Below are positions 17,439 to 26,199 of a stretch of 64,000 nucleotides of DNA, piece after piece. The translations under genes were made by a program, and so were the position numbers. Numbering within the stretch: the first letter of the stretch is position 1; each line of letters begins with the position of its first letter. The DNA lies in NCBI RefSeq assembly GCF_027923905.1, contig NZ_AP026966.1:2853001-2917000 (forward strand), written 5' to 3'. The notes beneath the pieces were generated by a model. That model did not search any database, was not told where the DNA came from, and worked only from the letters and a program-made list of their open reading frames with translations. This DNA comes from Massilia varians. GTDB taxonomy: Bacteria > Pseudomonadota > Gammaproteobacteria > Burkholderiales > Burkholderiaceae_D.

Positions 17439-18437
17439 ATGGCATTCATCAAAAAACTCCTGGTCACCGGCGTCATCGTCTCGGTGGCCGCGGTCGCCGG
17501 TTTCTCGTACTGGGCCAAAAGCCCGCTCGACACCGGCGGCAAGCCCGTCGAATTCAGCATCGCCCCGGGCAGCGGGGTCGGCTCGGCCGCCCAGCAGATG
17601 GTCAAGGCCGGCGTGCCGGTCAATCCGCAGCTGTTCAACATCCTGGCGCGCGTCACCGGCGAGGCCGGCCGGATCAGGGCCGGCAGCTACGAGCTCAAGC
17701 CGGATACCTCGCCGCGCCGCCTCCTGACCCAACTGGTACGCGGCGAGTTCGCGCAGGAAGCCATCACCATCGTCGAAGGCTGGACCTTCCGCCAGATGCG
17801 CGCGGCCATCGCCGCCCATCAGCGCCTGCGCCACGACACCGTCAAGCTGTCGGACGAGGAGTTGATGCAGAAGGTGTCGAGCGAGTACAAGGCGCCCGAA
17901 GGCCTGTTCTTCCCGGACACCTACCTGTTCGCCAAGGGCTCGTCGGAGCTCGAGATCTACAAGAAGGCCCACCAGGCCATGATGAAGCACCTGCAGACCG
18001 CCTGGGAAGGGCGCGACCCCAGCCTGCCGTACAAGACTCCCTATGAAGCCTTGACCATGGCCTCGATCATCGAGAAGGAAACCGGGCAGAAGAGCGAGCG
18101 CAACATGATCGCCGGCGTGTTCGTGAATCGCCTGCGCACCGGCATGATGCTGCAGACCGATCCGACCGTGATCTACGGCATGGGCGAGCGTTTCGTCGGC
18201 GACATCCGCAAGAAGGACCTGCAGACCGACACCCCTTACAATACCTATATGCGCGCCGGCCTGCCGCCGACCCCGATCGCCCTGCCGGGCCTCCAGTCGC
18301 TGCACGCGGCGCTGGCGCCGGCCAAGACCGAGGCCCTGTACTTCGTGGCGCGCGGCGACGGCACCAGCCAGTTCTCGGACAACCTGAACGACCATAACCG
18401 GGCGGTCAACCAGTTTCAGCGGCGGATCAACCAATGA
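17439..18437 (+). CDS. mltG: Endolytic peptidoglycan transglycosylase MltG
   Basis: A 332-aa inner-membrane lytic transglycosylase (YceG fold) that cuts nascent glycan strands. A single N-terminal membrane anchor ([20 protein letters not shown]) is followed by a LysM-like region ([19 protein letters not shown]). The catalytic Glu lies in [14 protein letters not shown] near residue 213. [11 protein letters not shown] and the ending [11 protein letters not shown] are conserved. The ATG at 17439 places the anchor at the N-terminus; an upstream in-frame start at 17370 would add 23 basic residues. It overlaps tmk by 4 bp, giving translational coupling. Confidence 0.94.
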   Translation: MAFIKKLLVTGVIVSVAAVAGFSYWAKSPLDTGGKPVEFSIAPGSGVGSAAQQMVKAGVPVNPQLFNILARVTGEAGRIRAGSYELKPDTSPRRLLTQLVRGEFAQEAITIVEGWTFRQMRAAIAAHQRLRHDTVKLSDEELMQKVSSEYKAPEGLFFPDTYLFAKGSSELEIYKKAHQAMMKHLQTAWEGRDPSLPYKTPYEALTMASIIEKETGQKSERNMIAGVFVNRLRTGMMLQTDPTVIYGMGERFVGDIRKKDLQTDTPYNTYMRAGLPPTPIALPGLQSLHAALAPAKTEALYFVARGDGTSQFSDNLNDHNRAVNQFQRRINQ

Positions 18438-19057
18438 CGGAGCAGGGCAAGACAGGAACATTCATCACCTTCGAGGGCATCGACGGGGCCGGTAAATCGA
18501 CCCACATCGGGTTCGTGGCCGACTTCCTGGCGGCGCGCGGCAAGACCGTGGTGTCCACGCGCGAGCCGGGCGGCACGCCGCTGGGCGAAAAACTGCGCGA
18601 TGTGCTGCTGCACGAGAAGATGCACCTGGAAACCGAGGCGCTCCTGATGTTCGCCAGCCGCCGCGAACACATGGCCCGGGTGATCGAGCCGGCCCTGGCA
18701 CGCGGCGACTGGGTGCTGTCGGACCGCTTCACCGACGCCAGCTTCGCCTACCAGAGCGGGGGGCGCGGCCTGGACCGGGCCAAGCTCGAAGCGCTGGAAC
18801 ACTGGGTGCACCCGCACCTGCAGCCGGATCTCACCCTGCTGTTCGACGTGCCTCTCGAGGTGGCGCGCCAGCGCCTGGACGCCACCCGCACGCTCGACAA
18901 GTTCGAACGCGAGCAGGCCGACTTTTTTGAGAAGTGCCGCAGCGAGTACCTGCGCCGCGCGGCGCAATTCCCGGAGCGCATCGTGGTGGTCGATTCGACC
19001 GCGACCATCGACGCCATCCGCGTGCGCCTGGCCGAAGTTTTGGAGAAATTGTTGTGA
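18434..19057 (+). CDS. tmk: Thymidylate kinase
   Basis: A 207-aa dTMP kinase of the dTTP pathway. The P-loop [11 protein letters not shown] is at residues about 12-22, the DR motif in [18 protein letters not shown], and the lid region follows [15 protein letters not shown]. The start ATG overlaps the mltG stop (ATGA), and its own stop overlaps the GTG of holB. This mltG-tmk-holB order is widely conserved in Proteobacteria. Confidence 0.96.
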   Translation: MTEQGKTGTFITFEGIDGAGKSTHIGFVADFLAARGKTVVSTREPGGTPLGEKLRDVLLHEKMHLETEALLMFASRREHMARVIEPALARGDWVLSDRFTDASFAYQSGGRGLDRAKLEALEHWVHPHLQPDLTLLFDVPLEVARQRLDATRTLDKFEREQADFFEKCRSEYLRRAAQFPERIVVVDSTATIDAIRVRLAEVLEKLL

Positions 19058-20079
19058 CGATGTACCCCTGGCAGGGAGCGGCGTGGACGCGGCTCCAGCA
19101 GATGCGCGCACGCCTGCCGCATGCCATCCTGTTCCACGGCCCGGCCGGCGTCGGCAAGGCCGACTTCATGGAGAGCTTCGCGCAGGCGCTCCTGTGCGAG
19201 AACGTGCGCCCGGACGGCCACGCCTGCGGCAGTTGCGCCTCCTGCGGCTGGTTCCTGCAGAACAACCATCCGGATTACCGCCGCGTGCGGCCGAAAGCCC
19301 TGGAAGACGAGCCCGCCGCCGAGGGCGACGATGGCGCCGAGCCAGCCGGCAAGGCCAAGTCAGGCAAGGCGCCCTCGAAAGAGATCAAGATCGAGCAGGT
19401 GCGCGCCCTGGCCGACTTCATGAACATCTCCACCCACCGGCAGGGCTTGCGCGTGGTGGTGCTGTATCCGGCCGAAAGCCTGAACATGCCGGCCTCGAAC
19501 GCGCTGCTGAAGACCCTGGAAGAACCGCCGCCGGGCACCGTGTTCCTGCTCGCCTCGAACAGCCTCGACCGCCTGCTGCCGACCATCCTGTCGCGCTGCC
19601 GCAAGTTCGCGCTGCCGATGCCCTCCCACGAGGAAGCGCTGGCCTGGCTCAAGGAGCAGGGCGTGGCCGATGCCGACAGCTGGCTGTGCGAGCAGGGCGG
19701 GGCGCCGCTGGCCGCCCTGCTTGAAGCCGAGTCGGGCAGCCGCGAGGAGATGGACGCCTTGCTGCATTTCCTGGCCAATCCGGCCGTCGACGGCGCCCTG
19801 CGCGCGGCGGAAAAGCTGGCGAAGGCATCCTTGCCGGCCCTGGTGGCGTGGCAACAGCGCTGGCTCTATGATGTGTTCTCGGTAAAATTGTCGGGCAAGA
19901 TACGCTACTATCCGCGCTACCAGCGCGAACTTGCGGCCTTGGCCGGCAGGGTGTCTACTGCCGGCCTGAACCGGGTGATCAAGGCCACCAACGAGCGCCG
20001 CGCGGTCGCCGACCACCCGCTGTCGGCAAAATTGTTTGTCGAAGATATGTTGCTTGAGTACACTTCGTGCTGCGCATGA
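19054..20079 (+). CDS. holB: DNA polymerase III subunit delta'
   Basis: Clamp-loader subunit delta' (341 aa), which helps load the beta clamp at primed DNA. The nucleotide-binding-like loop [10 protein letters not shown] is near residue 29. A four-Cys zinc module spans about residues 49-66 (CENV, then [10 protein letters not shown]). The sensor blocks [22 protein letters not shown] and [12 protein letters not shown] are clear. GGAGA lies seven bases before the GTG at 19054, which overlaps the tmk stop; an ATG at 19060 has worse spacing. A charged, Lys/Ala/Gly-rich insert (about residues 88-112) precedes the core helices. Confidence 0.94.
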   Translation: MTMYPWQGAAWTRLQQMRARLPHAILFHGPAGVGKADFMESFAQALLCENVRPDGHACGSCASCGWFLQNNHPDYRRVRPKALEDEPAAEGDDGAEPAGKAKSGKAPSKEIKIEQVRALADFMNISTHRQGLRVVVLYPAESLNMPASNALLKTLEEPPPGTVFLLASNSLDRLLPTILSRCRKFALPMPSHEEALAWLKEQGVADADSWLCEQGGAPLAALLEAESGSREEMDALLHFLANPAVDGALRAAEKLAKASLPALVAWQQRWLYDVFSVKLSGKIRYYPRYQRELAALAGRVSTAGLNRVIKATNERRAVADHPLSAKLFVEDMLLEYTSCCA

Positions 20080-20089
20080 AAGGATGCCG

Positions 20090-20476
20090 ATGAACGCCCA
20101 CCCCGCAGAGCAGCAGGCAAACCCGGCCCCGCAGCAGCCGCGGCCGTCCGTGCTGTCGCTGGCGATCAAGGAAAAAGCGGCGCTGTACGCGGCCTACATG
20201 CCCTTCCTGAAGAACGGCGGCATGTTCGTGCCGACCACCAAGCCCTACAAGATCGGCGACGAGATCTACCTGATCCTGTCGCTGATGGACGACCCCAACA
20301 AATACCCGATCGCCGGCAAGGTGGCCTGGATCACCCCGGCGGGCGCGAACAATAGCAAGGCGCAGGGTATCGGCGTACACTTCCCGTCGGACGAAGCCGG
20401 CCAGCGCGCCAAGCTGCGCATCGAAGAAATCCTCGGGGCGGCGCTGCGCTCGGCGCGCGCCACCCACACGCTCTAG
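20090..20476 (+). CDS. pilZ: PilZ domain protein, type IV pilus type
   Basis: A 128-aa PilZ-fold protein of the subgroup found beside holB, which lacks the RxxxR c-di-GMP-binding motif and acts in type IV pilus assembly. The core reads LYAAYMPFLKNGGMFVPTTKPYKIGDEIYL, then KVAWITPAGA and GIGVHFPSDEAG. AAAGGA sits five bases ahead of the ATG at 20090; an ATG two codons earlier lacks proper spacing. It lies 10 bp downstream of holB. Confidence 0.92.
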   Translation: MNAHPAEQQANPAPQQPRPSVLSLAIKEKAALYAAYMPFLKNGGMFVPTTKPYKIGDEIYLILSLMDDPNKYPIAGKVAWITPAGANNSKAQGIGVHFPSDEAGQRAKLRIEEILGAALRSARATHTL

Positions 20477-20534
20477 TTCAGTTTTCCTAATCCTTGCTGG
20501 TTGTCGATCAGCTGCGCTTAACTTGTCTTCTTTC

Positions 20535-21053
20535 ATGCCGTCCTACGTCCACCGCCTCGCCACCCGCGACGACCTGCCCGTCATCGTCGACATCTACAAT
20601 TCGACCATCGCCTCGCGCGAAGTCACCGCCGACACCGACCCCATCACCGTGCAGTCGCGCGAACAATGGTTTTCCGACCATACGCCGGAGCGCCGTCCGC
20701 TGTGGGTGATCCATGCCGCCGACGATACGGCCGAGCAGCCGGAAGTGCTGGGCTGGCTGTCCTACTCAAATTTCTACGGCCGCCCGGCCTATTCGGGAAC
20801 GGCCGAGGTGTCGATCTACATCGCCGAAGCGGCGCGCGGCAAGGGGATCGGGCGTTACTGCCTGGAGCTGGCGATGGCCTACGCGCCGAAGGTGAGCGTG
20901 CACACCCTGCTGGGCTTCATTTTCGGCCACAACGCGCCCAGCCTGGCCCTGTTCGGCAAGTACGGCTTCGAGAAGTGGGCGCATTTTCCGCGCGTGGCGA
21001 ACCTCGATGGGATCGAGCGCGACCTGATCATCCTCGGCAAGCGGGTGGCCTGA
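20535..21053 (+). CDS. GNAT family N-acetyltransferase (phosphinothricin acetyltransferase-like)
   Basis: A 172-aa acetyl-CoA-dependent N-acetyltransferase. The order DLPVIVDIYNSTIASREVTAD, WLSYSNFYGRPAYSGTAEVSIYIAE, the acetyl-CoA loop RGKGIGRYCLELA and FGHNAPSLALFGKYGFEKW is that of the Pat/Bar and YncA subgroup. Members acetylate phosphinothricin, methionine sulfoximine or related amines; the real substrate is unknown. The ATG at 20535 is preferred over an upstream TTG at 20523. Confidence 0.9.
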   Translation: MPSYVHRLATRDDLPVIVDIYNSTIASREVTADTDPITVQSREQWFSDHTPERRPLWVIHAADDTAEQPEVLGWLSYSNFYGRPAYSGTAEVSIYIAEAARGKGIGRYCLELAMAYAPKVSVHTLLGFIFGHNAPSLALFGKYGFEKWAHFPRVANLDGIERDLIILGKRVA

Positions 21054-21127
21054 GCCCGATTCGGACGCGTCCCGTCGGTGCGGGGCGCTGCTCTGCCCGA
21101 TCGACTCCCTCCGGGTACAATACCGGG

Positions 21128-21910
21128 ATGTTTATCGATTCCCACTGCCACATCAATTTCCCGGAGCTGGCTGCCCGGATGCCCGAGATCCTGGCCAAGA
21201 TGGCCGAGAACAAGGTGACGCACGCCCTGTGCGTCTCGGTCGACCTGCCGGACTTCCCGCAAGTGCTGGCCCTGGCCGAGCAGCACCCGCACATCTTCGC
21301 CTCGGTCGGCGTCCATCCTGACTACGAAGACACGCCCGAGCCGAGCGTGCAGCAACTGGTCGAACTGGCGCAGCATCCGAAGATCGTCGCCATCGGTGAG
21401 ACCGGCCTCGACTACTACCGCCTCGAGGGCGACCTCGAATGGCAGCGCGAGCGCTTCCGCACCCATATCCGCGCCTCGCGCGAAACGCGCAAGCCGCTGA
21501 TCATCCATACCCGCTCTGCGTCAAGCGACACCATCCGCATCATGAAGGAAGAGGGCGCCGGTACCGATGCCGGCGGGGTGGCCGGGGTCATGCACTGCTT
21601 CACCGAATCGCTCGAGGTCGCCCAGGCTGCCATGGAGCAGGGCTTCTACATCTCCTTCTCGGGCATCGTCACCTTCAAGAGCGCGAAGGAGCTGCAGGAA
21701 GTGGCCAGGGCGGTGCCGCTCGAGCGCATGCTGATCGAGACCGATTCGCCCTACCTGGCCCCGGTGCCCTTCCGCGGCAAGATGAACGAGCCGGGCTATG
21801 TTGCCCACGTCGGCGAGTTCATCGCCAACCTCAAGGGGGTCTCCTTGCGCGATGTCGCGGCGCAGACCAGCGCGAATTTCTTCAACTTGTTCACGACTGC
21901 AAAGGCCTGA
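21128..21910 (+). CDS. tatD: TatD family metal-dependent DNase
   Basis: A 260-aa TIM-barrel hydrolase of the TatD/YcfH group, with 3'-5' nuclease activity. Metal ligands are visible: MFIDSHCHINF (HxH), IGETGLDYY (Glu), LIIHTRSASSD (His), MHCFTES (His) and ETDSPYLAPVPFRGK (Asp). The ATG follows CCGGG directly, so the ribosome site is weak, but the start is fixed by the conserved DSHCH. It is the last member of the mltG-to-tatD block; the ankyrin gene starts 3 bp after it. Confidence 0.94.
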   Translation: MFIDSHCHINFPELAARMPEILAKMAENKVTHALCVSVDLPDFPQVLALAEQHPHIFASVGVHPDYEDTPEPSVQQLVELAQHPKIVAIGETGLDYYRLEGDLEWQRERFRTHIRASRETRKPLIIHTRSASSDTIRIMKEEGAGTDAGGVAGVMHCFTESLEVAQAAMEQGFYISFSGIVTFKSAKELQEVARAVPLERMLIETDSPYLAPVPFRGKMNEPGYVAHVGEFIANLKGVSLRDVAAQTSANFFNLFTTAKA

Positions 21911-21913
21911 ACC

Positions 21914-22579
21914 ATGACCCGGACCCGCCGCGCCCTCTTCTGTAGCTGCCTGCTGGCGGCAGCACTGCACGGCGGCCTGGCCGCGGCGGCAACGCCCGAG
22001 CAGGTCGCCAGCTTCTTCCGCGCGGTCCAGGTCGACAATGCGGCCGCGGTCAGGGAGATGGCTGGCAAGACCGTCAACCCGAACGAGATCAATCCGGTGG
22101 GCGGCGAGCCGGCGCTGGTGCTGGCCGTGCGCGAGGGCGCGATGCAGGTGTTCCAGGCCTTGCTGGCCCATCCCGGCATCGATCTCGAAGCCCGGGCGAT
22201 GAACGGCAACACGGCGCTGATGATGGCGGCCTTCAAGAACAACCTGCGCGCCGCCGAAGCCTTGCTGGCCAAGGGCGCGCAGGTCAATCGCCCTGGCTGG
22301 ACCCCGCTGCACTACGCGGCCGCCGGCGGCGCTGAGGATATCGCGCGCCTGCTGATCGCCCGCAAGGCGAACCTGGATGCGCGCTCGCCGAGACAGAGCG
22401 GCGCTTATACGCCCCTGATGATGGCCGCCCGCGAAGCCCAGCCGGGCATGGTGCGGCTGCTGCTGGAGGCGGGCGCCGACCCGGCACTGAAGAACAGCGA
22501 AGGCTTGACGGCCGCCCAGATCGCCGAGCGCGCCGGCCAGGCCGGGATCGCGGCCACGATTTCCGGCTTCAAGCGCTAG
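21914..22579 (+). CDS. Secreted ankyrin repeat protein
   Basis: A 221-aa protein with a signal peptide (LFCSCLLAAALHGGLAAAA) and four to five ankyrin repeats from about residue 60 on. The clearest are GNTALMMAAFKNNLRAAEALLAKGA, GWTPLHYAAAGGAEDIARLLIARKA and YTPLMMAAREAQPGMVRLLLEAGA. Probably periplasmic, acting by protein-protein contact. It is 3 bp downstream of tatD, so it is likely co-transcribed, although the linkage appears lineage-specific. Confidence 0.9.
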   Translation: MTRTRRALFCSCLLAAALHGGLAAAATPEQVASFFRAVQVDNAAAVREMAGKTVNPNEINPVGGEPALVLAVREGAMQVFQALLAHPGIDLEARAMNGNTALMMAAFKNNLRAAEALLAKGAQVNRPGWTPLHYAAAGGAEDIARLLIARKANLDARSPRQSGAYTPLMMAAREAQPGMVRLLLEAGADPALKNSEGLTAAQIAERAGQAGIAATISGFKR

Positions 22580-22678
22580 TCATTTACATTTCCGCTAGGA
22601 ACTAAGCGGTAAACACCCCGCAGCTCCGCGCATGCACGGCGCGCATCCTTGGCCATAATGCCTTCACGGACAATGACC

Positions 22679-23614
22679 ATGAAGGAAGACGGACCGAGCA
22701 TGTTGAACGAACGCGAAATCGAGAGCTGCTACCTGGGGCAGTTCATCCCAGTGCACTACCATCACAATATGCTGATGGACCAGAACCGGATGCACAGTTT
22801 CAAGTCGGCGATCCATTACGCCGTCAAGCCGGGCGCGAAAGTGCTGGAGCTGGGCGGCGGCACCGGCGTGCTGTCCTTCTTCGCTGCCCAGGCCGCCTCC
22901 AAGGTCTACTGCGTCGAATTCAACCCCGACATGGTGCGCGAGGCGCGCAAGTTCCTGGCGCTGAACCCGAATGGCCACAAGGTCGAGGTGATCCATGCCG
23001 ACGCCTTCGACTACTTGCCGCCCGAGCCGGTCGACGTCGTGATCTGCGAAATGATCCATGTCGCCATGCTGCGCGAAAAGCAGGTTGAGGTGATCGAATC
23101 CTTCAAGCGCCGCTACCTGGCCAGGTTCGGCGGCCCGCTGCCGGTGTTCCTGCCGGAGGCGGTGATCATGGCGGCCCAGCCGATCGAGCAGGAATACGAT
23201 TTCGAAGGCTTTCATGCGCCGATCGTGCAATTCCAGGAAACCGGCGTCGTCTATCCGGGCACCGTCGAGCTGGGCCAGCCGGCCGTGTACAGCCTGATCG
23301 ATTTCAGCCAGCCGGTCGACAATGTGTTCGCCTGGGAAGGCGGGATCCCGATGGAGCGCAGCGGTACGCTCAATGCCATGCGCTTCATTACCAAGAACGT
23401 GCTGGCCATCGTGCAGGAAGAAGCAAGGACCATCGACTGGCTCAACCACTACATGACGCTGCCGCTGGCCCAGCCGCTGAGGGTCGAGGCGGGCGACCTG
23501 GTGCATGTCGCTTTTCAGTACCGGGCGGGCGGCTCGATTCCCTCGCTGCAGGCCTCGATCAGGACGCAGCTGGTGAATCAGCGCGTGAGCGAACAGCTAA
23601 CGGCCTTCGCCTGA
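22679..23614 (+). CDS. Class I SAM methyltransferase with PRMT-like double-Glu loop
   Basis: A SAM-dependent methyltransferase, 311 aa from the ATG at 22679. Other in-frame ATGs at 22649 and 22700 are possible, and conservation cannot settle this here. Motif I is VLELGGGTGVLSFFAAQAA and motif II VYCVEFNPDMV. The loop after motif III reads ICEMIHVAMLREKQ: two Glu exactly nine positions apart (codons at 23048 and 23075). This is the spacing of the double-E loop in protein arginine methyltransferases. GGPLPVFLPE and a C-terminal beta-rich half with DWLNHYMTLPLAQPLRVEAGD also resemble the PRMT barrel. The arginine specificity is inferred, not shown. Confidence 0.82.
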   Translation: MKEDGPSMLNEREIESCYLGQFIPVHYHHNMLMDQNRMHSFKSAIHYAVKPGAKVLELGGGTGVLSFFAAQAASKVYCVEFNPDMVREARKFLALNPNGHKVEVIHADAFDYLPPEPVDVVICEMIHVAMLREKQVEVIESFKRRYLARFGGPLPVFLPEAVIMAAQPIEQEYDFEGFHAPIVQFQETGVVYPGTVELGQPAVYSLIDFSQPVDNVFAWEGGIPMERSGTLNAMRFITKNVLAIVQEEARTIDWLNHYMTLPLAQPLRVEAGDLVHVAFQYRAGGSIPSLQASIRTQLVNQRVSEQLTAFA

Positions 23615-23621
23615 TTCCTCC

Positions 23622-23652
23622 CCGCCGGCCGGCGCACGGCCGGCCGGCCACC
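23622..23652. terminator. Very GC-rich hairpin downstream of the methyltransferase
   Basis: Alternating GCCGGC/GGCCGG blocks can form a stem of eight or more base pairs with a short GCAC loop. The nearest T run (GTTTTC) is about 15 bases further, so it is an imperfect intrinsic terminator, or a strong hairpin that stabilises the mRNA end. Confidence 0.4.
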
Positions 23653-23794
23653 CGCCCGGCGTTTTCTTCCATCTACCCCGCCTTTTGCCCCGTCTGTCGC
23701 AGAGCGCTTGTTCCTGCTTGCACGACAATCTACGCTTGTCCTGCCCGATCAAACCTGCCACCGGCAGGGATGACTTACCAAAGGAGCGAGAACA

Positions 23795-23995
23795 ATGTTA
23801 GGTTTCCTGCTATGGTTGCTGCTGCTGTTCCTGTGCTGGCCCATTGCCCTGCTGGCCCTGGTGCTCTACCCGCTGGTCTGGCTGGTCTTGCTGCCATTCC
23901 GGCTGCTTGGCATCGGGGTCGAGGCCGTGTTCGAGCTGCTGCGCGCCATCGTCATGCTGCCGGCGCGGATCCTCGGCGCGTCCCCCGGCCGCTGA
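23795..23995 (+). CDS. Small hydrophobic membrane protein
   Basis: A 66-aa, Leu-rich protein made of two adjacent membrane segments (FLLWLLLLFLCWPIALLALVL and WLVLLPFRLLGIGVEAVF) with a basic tail. AAAGGAGCG lies at good spacing before the ATG. No family recognised; the clear ribosome site makes a real gene likely. Confidence 0.65.
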   Translation: MLGFLLWLLLLFLCWPIALLALVLYPLVWLVLLPFRLLGIGVEAVFELLRAIVMLPARILGASPGR

Positions 23996-24068
23996 GCCGG
24001 GCCGCAGTGCGCGGCTGAGTGTGGGTCAATTAACAGACGACAGCGTTGCTATCTTCTACTGTGGAAGT

Positions 24069-24092
24069 GCCCGCTTTCATCGGGAAAGCGGG
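24069..24092. terminator. Hairpin in the leader of the 75-codon gene
   Basis: A ten-base stem GCCCGCTTTC / GAAAGCGGGC with an ATCG/GATCG-type tetraloop is followed by TTTGACTTT. It ends the transcript of the small membrane protein or acts as an attenuator, because it sits only about 20 bases before the next ATG. Confidence 0.6.
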
Positions 24093-24114
24093 CTTTGACT
24101 TTGAGGAAACGACT

Positions 24115-24342
24115 ATGCGCCTGGATATTTACCGCCGACCAGATACCGACGGCAAACTGTCTTACCTGGCAGTGCCGGAAGCACGCAATATCCCTGAAGA
24201 AGCCACCAACACCGACTGGGAAATCGAGGCTCGCGCCATCGAGGTCGCAGACGACGCCGACCAGCTGGAAGACTACGACATCGAGAATGTGGCCGGCCAG
24301 ATCAGCGAAAAAGGGTATGCGATCACCTCGGTCCAGCACTGA
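24115..24342 (+). CDS. Hypothetical acidic 75-aa protein
   Basis: A small cytosolic protein, MRLDIYRRPDTDGKLSYLAV then a strongly acidic middle (EVADDADQLEDYDIENVAG) ending SEKGYAITSVQH. GAGGAAA lies at good spacing before the ATG, and codon use fits the host. It resembles short conserved proteins seen in Oxalobacteraceae; I cannot assign a domain with confidence. A stable hairpin stands directly upstream. Confidence 0.7.
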   Translation: MRLDIYRRPDTDGKLSYLAVPEARNIPEEATNTDWEIEARAIEVADDADQLEDYDIENVAGQISEKGYAITSVQH

Positions 24343-24526
24343 GTAGCGTTTCTCCCGGGTCCGGCCGGTGCCGGACCACAGCATGCATCGGCGCGCCGGC
24401 GCCCCCCTACGGAGTTGCCGGCGTAACATAGTTTCCCAGAATTACGACTCCGCCGCCGACGGCCGCCTGGCTGTTGTGATATCCTGCGTCCCTCATCAAG
24501 GTAAGCCAGCAAGGACGGAGGTCGCA

Positions 24527-25426
24527 ATGAAATGGGTCGTGGTCGGTTTTTATGTTCTGTCGATCCTGCACATCCACTTCCGTGGCCGTGTGCGCCTGCC
24601 TTTCCGCCGCCAGATCTTCGACCATTCGTCGTTCATGGCGCCGATTAACATTTTCATGCACAAGTTCTCGCGGGTCCCGAGCACGCCCTTCATCCCGGTG
24701 AGCGAGTTCCCGGAACTGGCGCGCCTGCAGGAAAACTGGCCGGTCATCCGCGCCGAGGCCGAGAACCTGCTGGCGCTCAAGAAGATCAAGGCGGCCGAGC
24801 AGAACGACGACGCCGGCTTCAATTCCTTCTTCAAGAACGGCTGGAAGCGCTTCTACCTGAAGTGGTACGACGCCAGCCACCCGTCGGCCGAGCGCCTGTG
24901 CCCGCAGACCTATGCGCTGCTGCAGTCGATTCCCTCGGTCAAGGCGGCCATGTTCGCCGAGCTGCCGCCGGGCGGCAAGCTGAACCCGCACCGCGATCCC
25001 TTCGCCGGCTCGATGCGCTACCACCTGGGCCTGGCCACGCCGAACGACGACCGCTGCTTCATCGAGGTCGACGGCGAACGCCACAGCTGGCGCGACGGCC
25101 AGGGCGTGGTCTTCGACGAAACCTACATCCACTGGGCCATCAACGGCAGCGAGAGCGACCGCATCATCCTGTTCTGCGACGTCGAGCGTCCGATGCGCTA
25201 CCGCTGGATGGGAGCGTTCAACCGCTGGTTCGGCCGCACCGTCATGACCGCCGCCGCCTCGCCCAACGAAAGCGGCGACCAGGTCGGCCTGGTGAGCAAG
25301 CTGTTCCGCATCTCCTTCTACATGGGCCAGTACCGCCGCCGCCTCAAGGCGTGGAACAAGACGGCCTATAACATCGTCCGCGTGGGGCTGGTGGTCGCGC
25401 TGGCCGCCTTCATCTACTGGATCTGA
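24527..25426 (+). CDS. lpxO: Aspartyl/asparaginyl beta-hydroxylase family protein, LpxO-like
   Basis: A 299-aa Fe(II)/2-oxoglutarate dioxygenase anchored in the inner membrane at both ends (MKWVVVGFYVLSILHIHF and VGLVVALAAFIYWI). The metal triad region is LNPHRDPFAGSMRYHLGL (HxD) near residue 155 and HWAINGSESDRIILF (second His and the 2-oxoglutarate Arg) near 202. Layout and length fit LpxO, which 2-hydroxylates the secondary acyl chain of lipid A. ACGGAGG lies before the ATG. The substrate is inferred from architecture. Confidence 0.87.
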   Translation: MKWVVVGFYVLSILHIHFRGRVRLPFRRQIFDHSSFMAPINIFMHKFSRVPSTPFIPVSEFPELARLQENWPVIRAEAENLLALKKIKAAEQNDDAGFNSFFKNGWKRFYLKWYDASHPSAERLCPQTYALLQSIPSVKAAMFAELPPGGKLNPHRDPFAGSMRYHLGLATPNDDRCFIEVDGERHSWRDGQGVVFDETYIHWAINGSESDRIILFCDVERPMRYRWMGAFNRWFGRTVMTAAASPNESGDQVGLVSKLFRISFYMGQYRRRLKAWNKTAYNIVRVGLVVALAAFIYWI

Positions 25427-25516
25427 TCCGGCCGGCAGCCGGGCGCCTAGCGCGTGCCGCGAAAATCCCGTTCGCAGCAGAATAGGGTTTTTGTCAATCA
25501 CCTCAGGGAGGAAGGC

Positions 25517-26116
25517 ATGGCGAAAGTCCTGGTTCTGTATTACTCGACCTATGGTCACATCGAGCAGATGGCCAATGCGGTCGCCGAAGGCGCGCGCGCG
25601 GCCGGCGCCGCCGTGGACGTCAAGCGCGTCCCCGAGACCGTGCCGGAAGAGATCGCGAAGAATGCCCACTTCAAGCTGGAGCAGGCGGCCCCGATCGCGA
25701 CCGTGGACGATCTGCCCGACTACGACGCCATCATCATCGGCGCGCCGACCCGCTACGGCCGCATGCCGGCGCAGATGGCGGCCTTCCTCGACCAGACCGG
25801 CGGCCTGTGGGCGCGCGGCGCCCTGAACGGCAAGGTCGGCGGCGCCTTTACCTCGACCGCCACCCAGCACGGCGGCCAGGAAACGACCCTGTTCTCGATC
25901 ATCACCAACCTGCTGCACCTGGGGCTGACGGTGGTCGGCCTGCCGTACAGCTATGCGGGCCAGATGACGCTCGACGAGATCGTCGGCTGCAGTCCGTATG
26001 GCGCTTCCACCATCGCCGGCGGCAAGGGCGAGCGCCAGCCGAGCGAACTCGAACTGGGCGGCGCCCGCCACCAGGGCGAGCTGATCGCCCGCACCGCCGC
26101 CAAGCTGTTCGGCTAA
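25517..26116 (+). CDS. wrbA: NAD(P)H:quinone oxidoreductase WrbA
   Basis: A 199-aa flavodoxin-like FMN enzyme that reduces quinones by two electrons and so avoids semiquinones. FMN phosphate loop [12 protein letters not shown], then [24 protein letters not shown] and [17 protein letters not shown], all WrbA signatures. GGGAGGAAGGC precedes the ATG. A strong terminator follows. Confidence 0.95.
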   Translation: MAKVLVLYYSTYGHIEQMANAVAEGARAAGAAVDVKRVPETVPEEIAKNAHFKLEQAAPIATVDDLPDYDAIIIGAPTRYGRMPAQMAAFLDQTGGLWARGALNGKVGGAFTSTATQHGGQETTLFSIITNLLHLGLTVVGLPYSYAGQMTLDEIVGCSPYGASTIAGGKGERQPSELELGGARHQGELIARTAAKLFG

Positions 26117-26128
26117 AAGGGCGAAAAG

Positions 26129-26160
26129 CGGCCCCGCTTCGGCGGGCCGCCGCGGTTTTT
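26129..26160 (+). terminator. Rho-independent terminator after wrbA
   Basis: Stem GCGGCCC(C)GC / GCGGGCCGC with a short TTCG loop, followed within a few bases by CGCGG and a run of five T. It cleanly separates wrbA from the glutathione transferase gene. Confidence 0.8.
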
Positions 26161-26199
26161 GCTATCGTTGGCAGTCCTGCAACCGAATGGACGACCATC

